NCBI GenBank assembly: GCA_963693365.1
Contig: CAVNZM010000001.1
Location: 15,314,001-15,378,000, forward strand
DNA from: Amoebidium appalachense
Lineage: Eukaryota; Ichthyosporea
Length of the DNA stretch: 64,000 nt
Direction of reading: 5' to 3'
Numbering within the stretch: position 1 is the stretch's first letter; each line of letters starts with the position of its first letter. The position numbers were made by a program, and so were the translations under genes. The notes under the pieces are model-generated. The model was not told the origin of the DNA. It made no database searches and saw only the letters and a program-made list of their open reading frames with translations. Below are positions 21,456-34,474 of the stretch, piece by piece.

Positions 21456-22297
21456 ATGGCTCCTTATTTTTCCTTACACATTCAGCGAACACTGGACTCC
21501 ATCGAACCGTCGAGGCGCCGCGACAGAAAGCATGCACGCGGTCGCGAGAGTGTAAGGAAAAATCGGAGCCACCAACGATGACTGCATCATGCTGTCCGGC
21601 GATTGGCTGATGTTCAAAGCTGCCCATCTATTGGTCTCTGGTTAATATATGATAATACAGGGTTGACTCAGATGAGATCGCATAATCGCTGGTGCAGTTA
21701 AACCATAGCCCATTTAATCCTGAAAGGCCACAAAACGATGAAACGATCAAAAAGATGACACACAGTATACGTAAGGTTGACGGTGTTAGAAACAGGTTAC
21801 AGACACAGGCACATAGTAAGCAGCTGCAACCGAGAGTATTAATAATAGGCTGTGACCAACGGTTTGTGACGGTGTTAACAGACAGACATAAGACACACGG
21901 AGGAGTCCGGTACCGGTACTGAACGGTCGAAGAGGTTTGAATTCGAGCGGGAATGAATGACGTTATGCATGACGTTATCAATGCCTTGTCAGCGATTGCA
22001 TCAAAATCATGCAAAGAAATCAAATTTGCTTCGCTTCGAGCCTTTTCACTGAATGGCTGTTTAATTTTTTTAAAAATTGCCTCAAGGTGGGGTCAAAACG
22101 CACGCGCTGGAATCGAAAGGCAAAACATCCTGGCACACGTATTTCCGAACTGATTGGTTGCATATCATGGTGGTTCGAGTCTAGCCGATTCGATTGGTTA
22201 GGTGACGATAAAACCGTACGTGTGCCCGTCTGCAGCGAACGTAAAGTTCATCGCAGCGCGTGCACACCGTCAGTACGTGTGAGCTCGCGAGGCGGCA
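21456..22297. other. Sequence between two LINE fragments, with a small foldback
   Basis: Contains an imperfect inverted repeat: GGCTCCTTATTTTTCCTTACAC at 21459-21480 and GTGTAAGGAAAAATCGGAGCC at 21550-21570. The rest is mixed sequence with no recognised gene. It may be an insertion that split one LINE. Confidence 0.4.
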
Positions 22298-23185
22298 ATG
22301 GCGCTGAACGAGTTCGACGATTTTCAGGGTACTACGCTACGCACTTTGTTTCGTACTCGGTTTGTGCCTCCCTTAATCAGTATGTTTGGTTTGTCGTCTG
22401 CTGTTTGTCGTATGGAGGAATTGTCTCTTCGTTTTTGTCTTCATTTAGTTAGGCTACCTGATGGTCACCCTCTTTATGCTTTCTTTCCCCCCCTCCCTCC
22501 ATTCCTCTTCCCCCCCGATTCACCAACGCTACTTCTGAATGTCCTCAGCCTACCCTCTTTCCACCTGATTCTTCCTCTCGCTATCTCACTCCCTCTTTCT
22601 TTTCTCTTCCTGTTTTTTCTGCCTTTTCGCGTTATTACCATACGCAGTATAAGTTTCTTTCTCGTTCTGATAGAGAAATCAAAGGTAAAACTCAGTCGGC
22701 ATGTGTTATGTTCCTTAGGCAACACCGTACTGATCATTATCGCTTTTTGGGAGCTTTGGCAGGATACATTTCTCCTGCTGTACGTATGGATACCACCCTA
22801 GTAGATAAGTCTGTATGGTGCTCTGATGTTGATATTGCCTGGGAAGTTGTGCAGTGGCGCTGTAATTCTTGTTTTCATCGCCGCTGGTGCCACTTTTGTG
22901 CTGACCTTTTTAATCGCAAGCATGTTGATAGGTGTGAATTTTTATGTCGCGTTTTACCCCTTTCCCTCCGGGTATCTGCTACACTAGCTGGCAATGTGAA
23001 CACTTTAGACTTTTTGTTGAATTCTGTTGGTCGTCACATTGAGTATTTATATGATTTTCACACAGTGTTCAGGTATCTCAGTATGCACTTGTTACTGGAT
23101 AACTCGTGAAGTTTTTTATTGTCTTCTCAGTATGCCGTGCATACTTGTCATATCTTTCCGTCGAATAAATCCAGTCAAAAGAAAA
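22298..23185 (+). mobile_element. LINE 3' fragment, copy 2 (longer, better preserved)
   Basis: Encodes the region distal to the reverse-transcriptase thumb, first in the frame from 22298 (LISMFGLSSAVCRMEELSLRF, LVRLPDGHPLYAF) and then, after a shift in the pyrimidine-rich part, in the frame of 22708-23109 (RQHRTDHYRFLGALAGYI, VWCSDVDIAWEVVQWRC, CFHRRWCHFCADLF, ending LLLDNS with a stop). A His/Cys-rich motif CHFCADLFNRKHVDRC looks like a C-terminal zinc knuckle. The 3' end is A-rich (AATAAATCCAGTCAAAAGAAAAAAAA). It shares its 3' end with 1531-2337. Confidence 0.65.
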
Positions 23186-23606
23186 AAAAAATTTCACCGT
23201 CTGTGCATTCAACCCACTCATGAGCAGGTTCTGGGGGAGTCTCGGGTAATGCGCTTACCACCAATCATCTGCGTTTCAGGTATGCAATGGAACGCAAAGC
23301 TTCGAATGTCAACGGTCAAGTTATTTTTGTTTCAAACGCGCATACGGCGTGACGGGTGTAGCTGTGCTTTGCTTGGTCAAATATCAGAAGTTGTTTCCCT
23401 AAACGTTTCCCTTCCACGCTTGTGGCATTGTAAAGGGCACATGGCCTAATCGTAGTGGCGTGGGTATAGAAAAGAACATTGTTTAGCCCCTTTAATCATC
23501 CTGGTTCACAGTCGCACTTCACTCTCATTTGTTAGCATCGTAAACCAATATGCCCAATGCACAACGGATAATTAGATTAGCAAGACCAACACCGCCTTAG
23601 GAATGA
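23186..23606. other. Upstream region of the mucin-like gene
   Basis: Non-repetitive sequence between the LINE tail and the large open reading frame. It should contain the promoter, but I see no convincing TATA box or other site. Confidence 0.4.
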
Positions 23607-23627
23607 ATGCACGCAGGCAGTGAAAAA

Positions 23628-26600
23628 ATGGCCAAGACTTTGGCTTCCGCAGCATTTTCCGCTTCTCTGGTTCATACCGTTTTGCCCGCAACGATTAGCG
23701 TTTCTCCGGGGGCAAACACACTCCTAACGGCCATAAATTCTGCCTCCCCCCACGACACGGTTTCATTGCCTGCTGGGGTCTATGATGTCGACAAAACCGT
23801 AGTAATTGATAAGCCTATTTGGGTACGTGGTGCAGGTAGTGGGACAATCGTTAGATTGGCGGGAAAGAAACTGCCTCTTTCGATTCGAATTACCAACCTT
23901 GGGGCTGCTGTTAGTGGCGTTTCAATTGAAGACGTCGACAGCAAACAGACCTGTTCGTTTGCAAACGAAGGGCTCCAGAATACGACGCTGGACCTTTCCT
24001 CGAGCAATGTCGACGCAAGCAACACACTCAACGTACTGGGTAAATTGGGAAGATGGCGGGAAAATCAAAAAGTGTCGACGGTGATGGTTTCAAAGTGCTC
24101 ACTAGGAGGCGAGCCTCCCCGACGAGCTCAGCAACCACGTGCAGGTGTTCAAAGTGCCATCATCGACGCGTACTTGACCATTTCCACTAGTTGCACAGCC
24201 CAAATAGGTTTCCGCATTGCCTCGAGTCGCCTAAACGAATGTTCACAGCCCCCCAATGCTTCACCCGACGCACCGGTTCGAAATTTCGACGTACAGGTAC
24301 TATTCACGGACGTAGCAAGTAGTTTCTCGTCGGTTGAAACGAAGCCCCCCCAAAATACAACCCTGCAACCAAGTCTAGCCGCAACGACAAGTATGAGCGT
24401 TCTGACAACTACGGCGGGTGCACTAGGTACGTCGCCTACTAGCAGTGTTCCGCCATCATTGTTGGGCACCTCTTCGATGAGTGCAAACGGTACTTTGTTG
24501 TCAACGAGTGCAAGTGGTAGTTCGCCATCAAAAACGGCGGCAGACCCGTCCAGCACAGTTCCGGGCAGTCAACCAGCAGCTGCAATTGCACCGGCAGTTT
24601 CGACACATCAGTCTTCCACACATACGACTACTACACCCGCTCCAGTGGCTCAGACAATCGTCGCACAAAGCACCACACATACCACCCACGTCTCAGTAGC
24701 AACAACCGCACACCATCAGGTTGGCTCTGTATCAACTGCACAACCCTCTTCCTCCCTTTCTTTTTCTCCTTCTTCTACAGTCTCAATACTTTCTTCCCCT
24801 TCCGTGCTTGCTGAAACCCACGACTCCGCTTCTGAAACACACCAGTCGCCTTCCACTTCTTCCTCTATCTCTTTCAGTTTTCCCACACCAGCACCACCAA
24901 CACCGACTAACACGAACACTCCAAACACTTTGTCTTCCATTTCACAACCAACCACACCGGCAACTGTTCAATCACAGGCACCTTCCATAATCAGTAACAA
25001 ACAACGGCGCAGTGCAAGCGCTCAAACTTCAACGAACCCACCATCACCTCTCCCCAACGGAAATTCCACAACAAATACCGGAGGTACAGGTGCTACCTCC
25101 TTACCCTCCAAAACAGCAGCTAGCTCAACCACGGCGACAACAATCGGTTCCCCCTCTTCCGTTTCTTCATTGTCTACACTTTCTTCATTTTCTGCTTCTA
25201 GTGCACCCACGGCGCCCCCTTCTGTTCTCACCCAATCAACCACCGCAAACACAACGACAACACATGCTTCCATAGCAATTGTAACCTCCACCACCACCGC
25301 CCACACGAGCGCCGCCGCGGTTTCGGGAACGGGCAACACATCGCAAGGCTCAACGGCGGAGGGGGTTTTAGGCATATGGAACGACACGGTGCATGACAGG
25401 CTGGCGCTTGTGACGTTCCAAACCAACGGCACAGGGTTAAACATCAGCGGGTTCAACGTCTACATGACGACATCCAACGCAACCACGAACCCAACCACCA
25501 CCGTCGGTGTTAACCTCACCCTCCCTTACCCCTTTATAGTCACCCCCAATGCTCAGGGGCAGATGATGATCGGGGAGGGTTCCAACGCAAGCAACCCTCC
25601 CACCGCATGGCACTTACACAAGCCGTGCAACCATCTAAAACCCGATTCCATTTGCCATCAGATGCCCTTTTTTGACGTGGGGGAGTGCAACATTCAGGGA
25701 AATTACACGTTTCTTACCGTCCCCGTGTTCTGCCAGGGCCCACAATGCCCGCCGACGCGGATCACCGCCGTCAACGTAACGTTGAAACTCCTGCGTGCGC
25801 GTGTGTGCTCGGTCGAGTCGTCCATTACTCCGTCGTTCAGTATCGCCACCGATCCCACATACAGCGAGATGAAGAAAACCGGACCGCTTCACGTTGGTGA
25901 CGACACATATTGGGCATTTCCGGTCAAATCTTCGGACCCCACAGTGAATTTTACTAACGCGAGAGTGGTCGGAGTTTCGCGGGAGGTCCCGGACGGAAAC
26001 TGCACGGTGTATCCAGACCCCATGGGCGAACTCCCGAATTTCGTGCAGAATTTCACGTGGGGGGGAAACAACAGCAAGGAGAGGTCGCTGCACGTGACCA
26101 TACCCATGACCATCGAGCTAGCCTGCGGGGTTCCCGAGAAATTTCAAACCACGCCGAAATTCACGTTTACCATCCAGGTTGATTACGTCGACAATTACGG
26201 CGGCAGGCGCCGCTCTGCCCCCCTCAGCCGATCGCCCGGATCCTTACACTTACCTAATTTGTCAGGTGGCGGGGTTCGATCTCGCCGCTCGCTCTACTTC
26301 ACGTATAACGTCCCAGCGGGATATCCCGACGGCGTGACGTATACAATTTTCGATGTCGAGCCGTATTTTGGACCCCAGGAAGGACATTCCAGCACGTCAC
26401 AGCAGGTGGAAAACGCGACGATGGGCAATTGGGCGGACGCAAATCAGACGTCAGTGTATCTACCGTCGCATCAGGGTGAAGATGCGATCCCGATTATCAT
26501 GGCCGTTCTGATATTTATGTTGGTGGCGGCGCTTTTCCTTATCGGGTGGTTGTGGATTCGCCTTTTGCTGCTCGGAAATGGGGTGGTTCCACTGAGGGAA

Positions 26601-26807
26601 ATCAGTTTTGAGACTAGCACCAAAATCACGGTAGTTTCAAATGTACGGGATAGTGCCCAGTTGTCTGTAGTGTCTAGTACGGCAAAAAGCTCCCCGCCGT
26701 CAAATGGGGTCCTCCCCACCCAGAGGGTTGTTAGTTCGATAGAGCTGGCCGAAATTCCCTCATGTCATAGCAGGCAAAATACCACCAGCGCGGGGGGGTC
26801 GGCGTAG
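23628..26807 (+). CDS. Large mucin-like type I membrane protein with beta-helix-like N-terminus
   Basis: Single exon. The frame opens at 23607, but ATG 23628 (MAKTLASAAFSAS) gives a cleaner signal peptide. Then comes TLLTAINSASPHDTVSLPAG, VYDVDKTVVIDKPIWVRGAG, the typical first coils of pectin-lyase-fold right-handed beta-helix proteins. Residues about 230-590 are Ser/Thr/Pro/Ala-rich and mucin-like, expected to be heavily O-glycosylated. A folded ectodomain follows, with many N-x-S/T sites and Cys residues (CNHLKPDSICHQ, CNIQGNYTFLTVPVFCQGPQC), then dibasic/tribasic sites GGRRRSAP and RSRRSLYF that could be furin-like cleavage sites. One transmembrane helix (IIMAVLIFMLVAALFLIGWL, about residue 962) precedes a tail of some 77 residues. 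About 1059 aa. No homologue recognised; a surface adhesion or coat role is inference. Confidence 0.75.
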   Translation: MAKTLASAAFSASLVHTVLPATISVSPGANTLLTAINSASPHDTVSLPAGVYDVDKTVVIDKPIWVRGAGSGTIVRLAGKKLPLSIRITNLGAAVSGVSIEDVDSKQTCSFANEGLQNTTLDLSSSNVDASNTLNVLGKLGRWRENQKVSTVMVSKCSLGGEPPRRAQQPRAGVQSAIIDAYLTISTSCTAQIGFRIASSRLNECSQPPNASPDAPVRNFDVQVLFTDVASSFSSVETKPPQNTTLQPSLAATTSMSVLTTTAGALGTSPTSSVPPSLLGTSSMSANGTLLSTSASGSSPSKTAADPSSTVPGSQPAAAIAPAVSTHQSSTHTTTTPAPVAQTIVAQSTTHTTHVSVATTAHHQVGSVSTAQPSSSLSFSPSSTVSILSSPSVLAETHDSASETHQSPSTSSSISFSFPTPAPPTPTNTNTPNTLSSISQPTTPATVQSQAPSIISNKQRRSASAQTSTNPPSPLPNGNSTTNTGGTGATSLPSKTAASSTTATTIGSPSSVSSLSTLSSFSASSAPTAPPSVLTQSTTANTTTTHASIAIVTSTTTAHTSAAAVSGTGNTSQGSTAEGVLGIWNDTVHDRLALVTFQTNGTGLNISGFNVYMTTSNATTNPTTTVGVNLTLPYPFIVTPNAQGQMMIGEGSNASNPPTAWHLHKPCNHLKPDSICHQMPFFDVGECNIQGNYTFLTVPVFCQGPQCPPTRITAVNVTLKLLRARVCSVESSITPSFSIATDPTYSEMKKTGPLHVGDDTYWAFPVKSSDPTVNFTNARVVGVSREVPDGNCTVYPDPMGELPNFVQNFTWGGNNSKERSLHVTIPMTIELACGVPEKFQTTPKFTFTIQVDYVDNYGGRRRSAPLSRSPGSLHLPNLSGGGVRSRRSLYFTYNVPAGYPDGVTYTIFDVEPYFGPQEGHSSTSQQVENATMGNWADANQTSVYLPSHQGEDAIPIIMAVLIFMLVAALFLIGWLWIRLLLLGNGVVPLREISFETSTKITVVSNVRDSAQLSVVSSTAKSSPPSNGVLPTQRVVSSIELAEIPSCHSRQNTTSAGGSA

Positions 26808-27319
26808 CCTATTTTAGTCCATTGGTGGTGTTTGGACTGTGGCTGATACTTATTTAACCCTGTACGTTTTTTCTTGTCATTTCGTTGCGATATGTTTGTT
26901 ACGGTGGTGGCTTTTACCTTTTTTGTATCGTCTTATCGCCTCTAGGGTTAGCGAACTTAGTATCAGGAACCTTTTTTTTTTTTTTTTTTTTTTTTTTGAA
27001 CCCCTGTCTTGAAGTTATGTTTCTTGGACATATAACGACGTCATCCTAGGAAAACGAAACCAAACACACGAAAGAGCATCGTTGTTATGATGATCTTAAT
27101 TAATAATATATTGTATAGTAAATGCTGATATTTCATTTCAGCTCGGCTCCGTCAACTTCATAACCACCAGGTTCCCTGTTCTTTACCCCTTCCCCCTCCC
27201 TCCCCCCCCCCCCCCCCCCCCCTTTTCCCCCTTCTCTCTCCTCCGCCCATCTCTAGTACACACACACATTCCTTCCTCACCCCCCCTTCCCACATCTCCC
27301 CAGCTCTCCCGACGGTCTT

Positions 27320-27403
<84 letters not shown>

Positions 27404-27800
27404 ATGCATGTACCACACACGCTGGCACAAGGTGCACACACGCACCCGAGGTCCTGCACACATGCACCTCAACACCTCGTGCACGTGATCGACCACATGT
27501 GCACCACTCGATTTGATCAAAATACACACCCATCCGAGTTGTCACAAACGTGCGCTAATTAGTTAAGTAATCTAGGTAGCAAGGAGATTTATGACAACAC
27601 ACACACTCGTACAAGCCTGCATGCACAATGCATGCACACACGCCATGCCATGCACACGCACATGCACACATGCTGTGACAAACACGCACACACACGCCAC
27701 ACAGGTACACACGTGTGCATGTATGCACACAATTCCACACGTGTACACTACGGAAAAAAAAATGTGAGGGCCCAGCCCACACCGGCAGCCACCGTCAGGG
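26808..27800. repeat. 3' flank of the mucin-like gene, poly(T) and (CA)n
   Basis: Poly(T) at 26971-26997, poly(C) near 27204-27222, (CA)n at 27322-27399, then CA/CG/TG alternating sequence to 27760. No gene recognised. Confidence 0.6.
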
Positions 27801-28280
27801 TTCAAGACGTCAAAAGGAGAGTGCTGGGGTCTGACTCACCGTACAGCTGAAGGGGGGGAGGGGGAGGGGAGGAGGGGAGGGGGGGGGGGGGGGGGGGGGA
27901 AGGGGGGGGGAGATATATCAGTCCCGGAAGGGAAATCCAATGCAAAAATATGTATTCTGGAACCGTTTTGCAGGTGATAAAATGCAGTGGAAAGAACAAG
28001 GCCCCCGGGGAGGAGGGGAGGGAGGAGGGGGGAGGGGCGGGAGGGACAGGAAAAAAGAGGCACGCTGTCACAAATCAAAAGATTGAGAACATTTGGTCTG
28101 ACAGGGAGACATGACGGTGGTGGAAATGGTAGCTGTGTGGTGGTGGTGGTGGGTGGGTTGGGTGGTTTCAGGGGGAAGGGGGGGGGGGGGGCGGGGAACC
28201 TCCATCCAGCGCGATCACATAACTTCGTGGCAAACCCCAAATTTCAAATAAATCCCACGACCTTGTCCCGGCCTAGATGT
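27801..28280. repeat. G-rich spacer
   Basis: G-rich purine tracts at 27850-27911 and 28005-28045, (GTG)n near 28138-28155 and a G run near 28178-28195, equivalent to poly(C) on the minus strand. No confident exon apart from the speculative element described in the findings. Confidence 0.5.
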
Positions 28281-28870
28281 TTATGCCATGGCAAAGGTCA
28301 ACACCACCAGCACGGCCATCCACATGTAGTTCTTTGATGGGCTGAGATATACAAGGCGAAGAGCCCACGATTGCAAATATGCAATTAGAACCCCCCAAAT
28401 CTCAACGCCCCCTTGAGCAGGCTCTGTCCCATTGTTTCGGTGGAGAGCACTATGACCGTCATTGCCAGCCAAAATTCGTGACTGGGGGTCCAATGTGACC
28501 ATCGAGATATTGGGAAAATGCCACCGCTGACGAAATTCCCACGATATTTGGTAAAGGACCCCCCCCCCCCCCAGCCCCCCCGCACGCGTTGCTCTCCCCG
28601 GTCTTTTTAAAATTTGGCACGGCTGGCCACCGGGTATCCCACAGTGATCGATATCATTTTATGTGCCGAGATAAATTTACCGCAATGGTACAGTTGTTGT
28701 TGAGCCCCCCTCGGCCATTACTTTCTTATGTGGCGCCTTGTGCACACTCTCAGTTAAGGGAACGAGATATTCGCTGAGTTTCGAGCAGCACACGAGGAAT
28801 GCGGTGAGGCAGGAGTCTGCCTCCCCTGCTGCAACCCAGTTTGGAGGGGTTGTGCATGGCGGCGGTTGTG
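28281..28870 (-). CDS. Possible terminal exons of an unidentified minus-strand membrane protein
   Basis: Two segments look coding on the minus strand. About 28743-28858 reads AGEADSCLTAFLVCC, SKLSEYLVPLTESVHKAPHK and ends AAGAAA|GTAATG, a good donor, after an acceptor-like GGTTGCAG. About 28281-28560 has FWLAMTVIVLSTETMGQSLL in one frame and, after a G6 run, SPSKNYMWMAVLVVLTFAMA with a stop in another. Both are hydrophobic like membrane segments. I recognise no family, and the frame change in the G run leaves the model incomplete. Confidence 0.25.
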
Positions 28871-30480
<1,610 letters not shown>

Positions 30481-31151
30481 ATATGACGCCTTTTGTCACC
30501 GGGTCACATACCCATATTATTTGTTACTTAGTGTCTCAAACACTGAACAAAGCGTATAAACTTCGAACCACCCCCCTACAGCCTGTGTACAGGGAACATT
30601 CATAAAAAACCACGCCAGCGTTTTTTCCCAAATTACAATGAAAAGTGCCTAATACCATTAGACACTCAAAGCAACTCTGTACATGTACACACCCTGGCTG
30701 GAACACCACAGCTATAACACCGTCGCTCCTGAATCTATGAAAACCTTTCTCGAGAAAAAATAAAAATAAGAATAATAAATTTTAAACTGTCGACGAAGTG
30801 TTATAACATCAATGGGAAAACCAGATCCTAACGGCTGGAGTGAAACTTCAAACATAGACAACACCGTGTATGCCGCAGGTTGCTAAATATTCATACTTAC
30901 AACTTTTAGATCTTACAATATTAAAATATTCAACGTCAGTCGCGTAACACCAATAAACGCCCTTATCGTGCCAAAACACGTCACTTTACCTGAGCTCGTA
31001 ACCATTATCGATAAAAAAACCTCAGTCATACTATTTTCGGACCCGGTTCAGCCCACCGAGCCATGTGTGTGCGCCACACACCTGCACTCACACATGTCTC
31101 ACAACCTCTATACAGACCCCCTTCCCCCTTCCCCCTCCCCCTCCCCCCCCC

Positions 31152-31191
<40 letters not shown>

Positions 31192-31247
31192 CAACAAAAA
31201 AAAACAAAAAAAAAACCCCCCCATCATGAAATCGTGCATAGACTTCA
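30481..31247. other. CLC gene 3' flank
   Basis: Mostly AT-rich non-repetitive sequence downstream of the CLC stop codon, with a C run of about 35 at 31154-31189 and an A-rich stretch just before the stop. No other gene seen. Confidence 0.5.
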
Positions 31248-31612
31248 TTACAATTGTGCCGCCTTCTTTGCACCTTGGTATTCATGAGCAGTGGTCGCCT
31301 CCACCATCCCCCCGACCACCGTCACACCCTCGCTGCTTTGTGCACCAATCCCCTCGGGCGGAATCAACACCTGCATATCGCTCGTCGAAGCAATACTTGC
31401 TCTGGAATCCGGGTCATAGTGACGGTGGGACGTGTGGTGGTTTGCTCGGGCCAAATCCTTTCGGGTCACGATACCCACGGGCCGGTTTCGGTAATCGACA
31501 ACGATCAGTTCGCGCAATCCTTGGCTTCTGATTGCGTAGTAGGCGTGTGCGGCGCTGTCCGTGTCCCGTGCGATGGATGGGCTCATGTGGTAGCGCGTGA
31601 CAGTCACTGTAC

Positions 31613-31647
<35 letters not shown>

Positions 31648-31994
31648 TGTGCGTGTGTGTGTGTGCGTGTGCGTGTGCGTGTGTGTGTGTGTGTATGGAT
31701 GGGCGGGGGGAGGGGGGAGGGGGGGGGGGAGGGGGCGGTTCCGTTAGTTGCATTTGGTGTGTCTGAGCACATAAGAAAAAAATGGAGGCAGCTCGATCAA
31801 TGTGGTTGGAAAGAGAAAGGGAATGAGGTTAAAAAACGGGAACTGGTGGTACCCTGTTGTTTATTTGAATTGATGGGGGTGGTGTGATAAGCCGTGTGTA
31901 CATTCGTGCATTTCTTAACTAGTAGAGGAGGAGGAAGCCGGGGAGGGGGGGGGGGAGGGGGGAGGGGGGAGGGGGGAGAAGGGAGGGCCGGGAA

Positions 31995-32026
<32 letters not shown>

Positions 32027-32477
32027 GCTAAGAACAAGAGCAAGGTGCAAGGGTACAGGGAAGCACCAAGTGATTTGATCACGTGTAGCCAGCAATGAGG
32101 TTGCATGAGTTTGGGATCATACACTATATCCCTTACACGGAGGGAGGGTGAGAGGGGTAAAGGAGGAGGAGGAGGAGGAGGGGGGGGAGGGAAGGGGGAG
32201 GGTAAGAACTAGTTTACACAGAAGAACAAATATACACAGCCAAACACACGGGGGGGGGGGGGGGGGGGGGGAAGGGGGAGGGTAAGAACTAGTTTACACA
32301 GAAGAACAAATATACACAGCCAAACACACGGGGGGGTGGGGGGGAGGGGGGGGGGAGGGAGGGGGGAGGGGGGAGGTCTGTATGGAAGTGTGAGTTTGAT
32401 CATTTGATCCGTTCCTGAAGGAAACGGAAAGTGTGGGGAGCGGGAGGGAGAGAAGGTGTGTGTGTGTATGTGTGTGT

Positions 32478-32514
<37 letters not shown>

Positions 32515-33324
32515 ATGGGCACTCTACCTGCAACGGAATTTGACGCATTTGCAGCCGCAAAAGCGATTTGCACCTCCTCCCGATAGACCAATCCGATGAG
32601 CAGCCCAGCCTCGTCGACCAATGGGAACGAGTGGTGGCCAGAGTTGATTAAAATTTCCGCCTCGTGAACGGCCATGGACCCCCGCTGGACCACAAGTACT
32701 TTGGGGGTCATCATTTGGGCCACCGTCATGCTCTTGAGGTGAGGTTCGGGATCAAAGTTCAGGAAGGGGATGTGCGCATCGTGAATCTGCATGTGGTAGA
32801 GGGAGTGGCCCATCCATCTGCAAATATACGTGTGTGTGTGTGTACGTGTGTGTATGGGGTGGGGGGGGGGGGGGGGGGGTTGGTGGGTGGGTGGGGGGGT
32901 GGGAGGGGCGGGTTGGGGGGGTGGGCATGAGTTGAGTGAGTGTGAGTGTGTGTGTGCATGTGTGTGTGTGTGTTGGGGGGGGGGGGGGGGGGGGGGGGGA
33001 AGGGAGGGGGAGGGGGGGAGGGAGGGGGCAGTCGAGGGGCTTGTTAGTGTCTGTATCAAAGATTGATAGTCCGCTTTGTCCCAAACCCTAATCGGCATTA
33101 TGCCATATACTCTTTTCTGCACATCCTAATGCTATCCTGGCCTCCGTTTAACACATATAAAATGTGTTTTGTGATATGTCTAGCATAAACTCCAAATAGG
33201 GAAACAAAATTGGTCATAACATGGAGTGCGTGAGGTGTAGAGGGTTTGTCGGTGGTAGTGTTTTTGTTTTTATGTTTGGCCATGTTCTTTTTCCTGTTTT
33301 TTTTTTTTTTCTTCTTTTTTTTTT

Positions 33325-33370
<46 letters not shown>

Positions 33371-34321
33371 GGACGACGGTTTGATAAGGATCATACCTGC
33401 TCAGGAACGTAGCAACCGTAACCACCACCAAGATCTGTGGTCCCCACAGCATGACATTAAGGCCTGTAGTCTCAAACATCACCACCAGCACCGTGAAAGG
33501 AATCTGACCCACCCCGGCCCACAATCCCGCAGCGCCTAAAATAGCGTACGCCCCCGGATCGACCAATTGCTGGTTCCATCTGGCCCACGCACCCAGGCTA
33601 TTAATAGCAACAGCGAATAACCGACCACCTGCGGCACCGACGATCATAACAGGTACGATGGCTCCTGCCGGGACGGAGCAGCCGGTGGTCAGAATTGCCA
33701 GGGGGGTGAACACGAATAGGAAGGCGGTGAGGACTTTGGCCGAAAATAGGTTGTAGTCTCCCATACTGAACAGGTGCTTGATTGTGCCGTGGCCTGACAC
33801 CCACATTAAAGACCGCATTTCGTAGATGCAGTGCGCGACCTGGTCTGCAGAGGCGGAGCGACGGCGGTGGTTCAGAACGGAGACGCTGTGTGAAGATGGG
33901 GATTTGGATTTTGGTTAATGGAATATCTAGTATGAAGTTATTCTAGTTTTATGCCGATTCAGCATTGGATTGGCCTATTTTTTTTATTTTTTTTTTGGAA
34001 TATCCTATGTGAGGTCATCTAATATGATGCAGGATAGGTTTTGGATTTGTCGATTGCTTTGGAATATCTCATATGAAGTTATCTTTATGCTCGGGTTTGA
34101 CTTTGGGGGGGGGGGGGGGGGGGGGGGGGAAGGAATGAAATGTGTGCCTGTTTTCGTTGGGGCAAGAGAAGGTTTGGATATAAAATAATCTACCGAAAAA
34201 CACACGAAGATGGACAAAGTATATGCGATAGAACATAAACAGACCTAATCTGCGCCGGCTATCTTGGCTGAGCCCCCCCCCCCCCCCCCCCCCCCCACAT
34301 ACACATAAAACACGAAGTCTC

Positions 34322-34358
<37 letters not shown>

Positions 34359-34373
34359 ACAAACCAAAAAAAA

Positions 34374-34409
<36 letters not shown>

Positions 34410-34443
34410 GTGTGTGTGTGTGCGTGCTTGGGGTGTTTTTTTT

Positions 34444-34474
<31 letters not shown>

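Noticed and set aside
33060-33122. Candidate CLC exon reading [13 protein letters not shown]
   Set aside because: Its phase does not fit the exon at 33885-33397, whereas the exon starting at 32817 fits in phase and in CLC motif ([15 protein letters not shown]).
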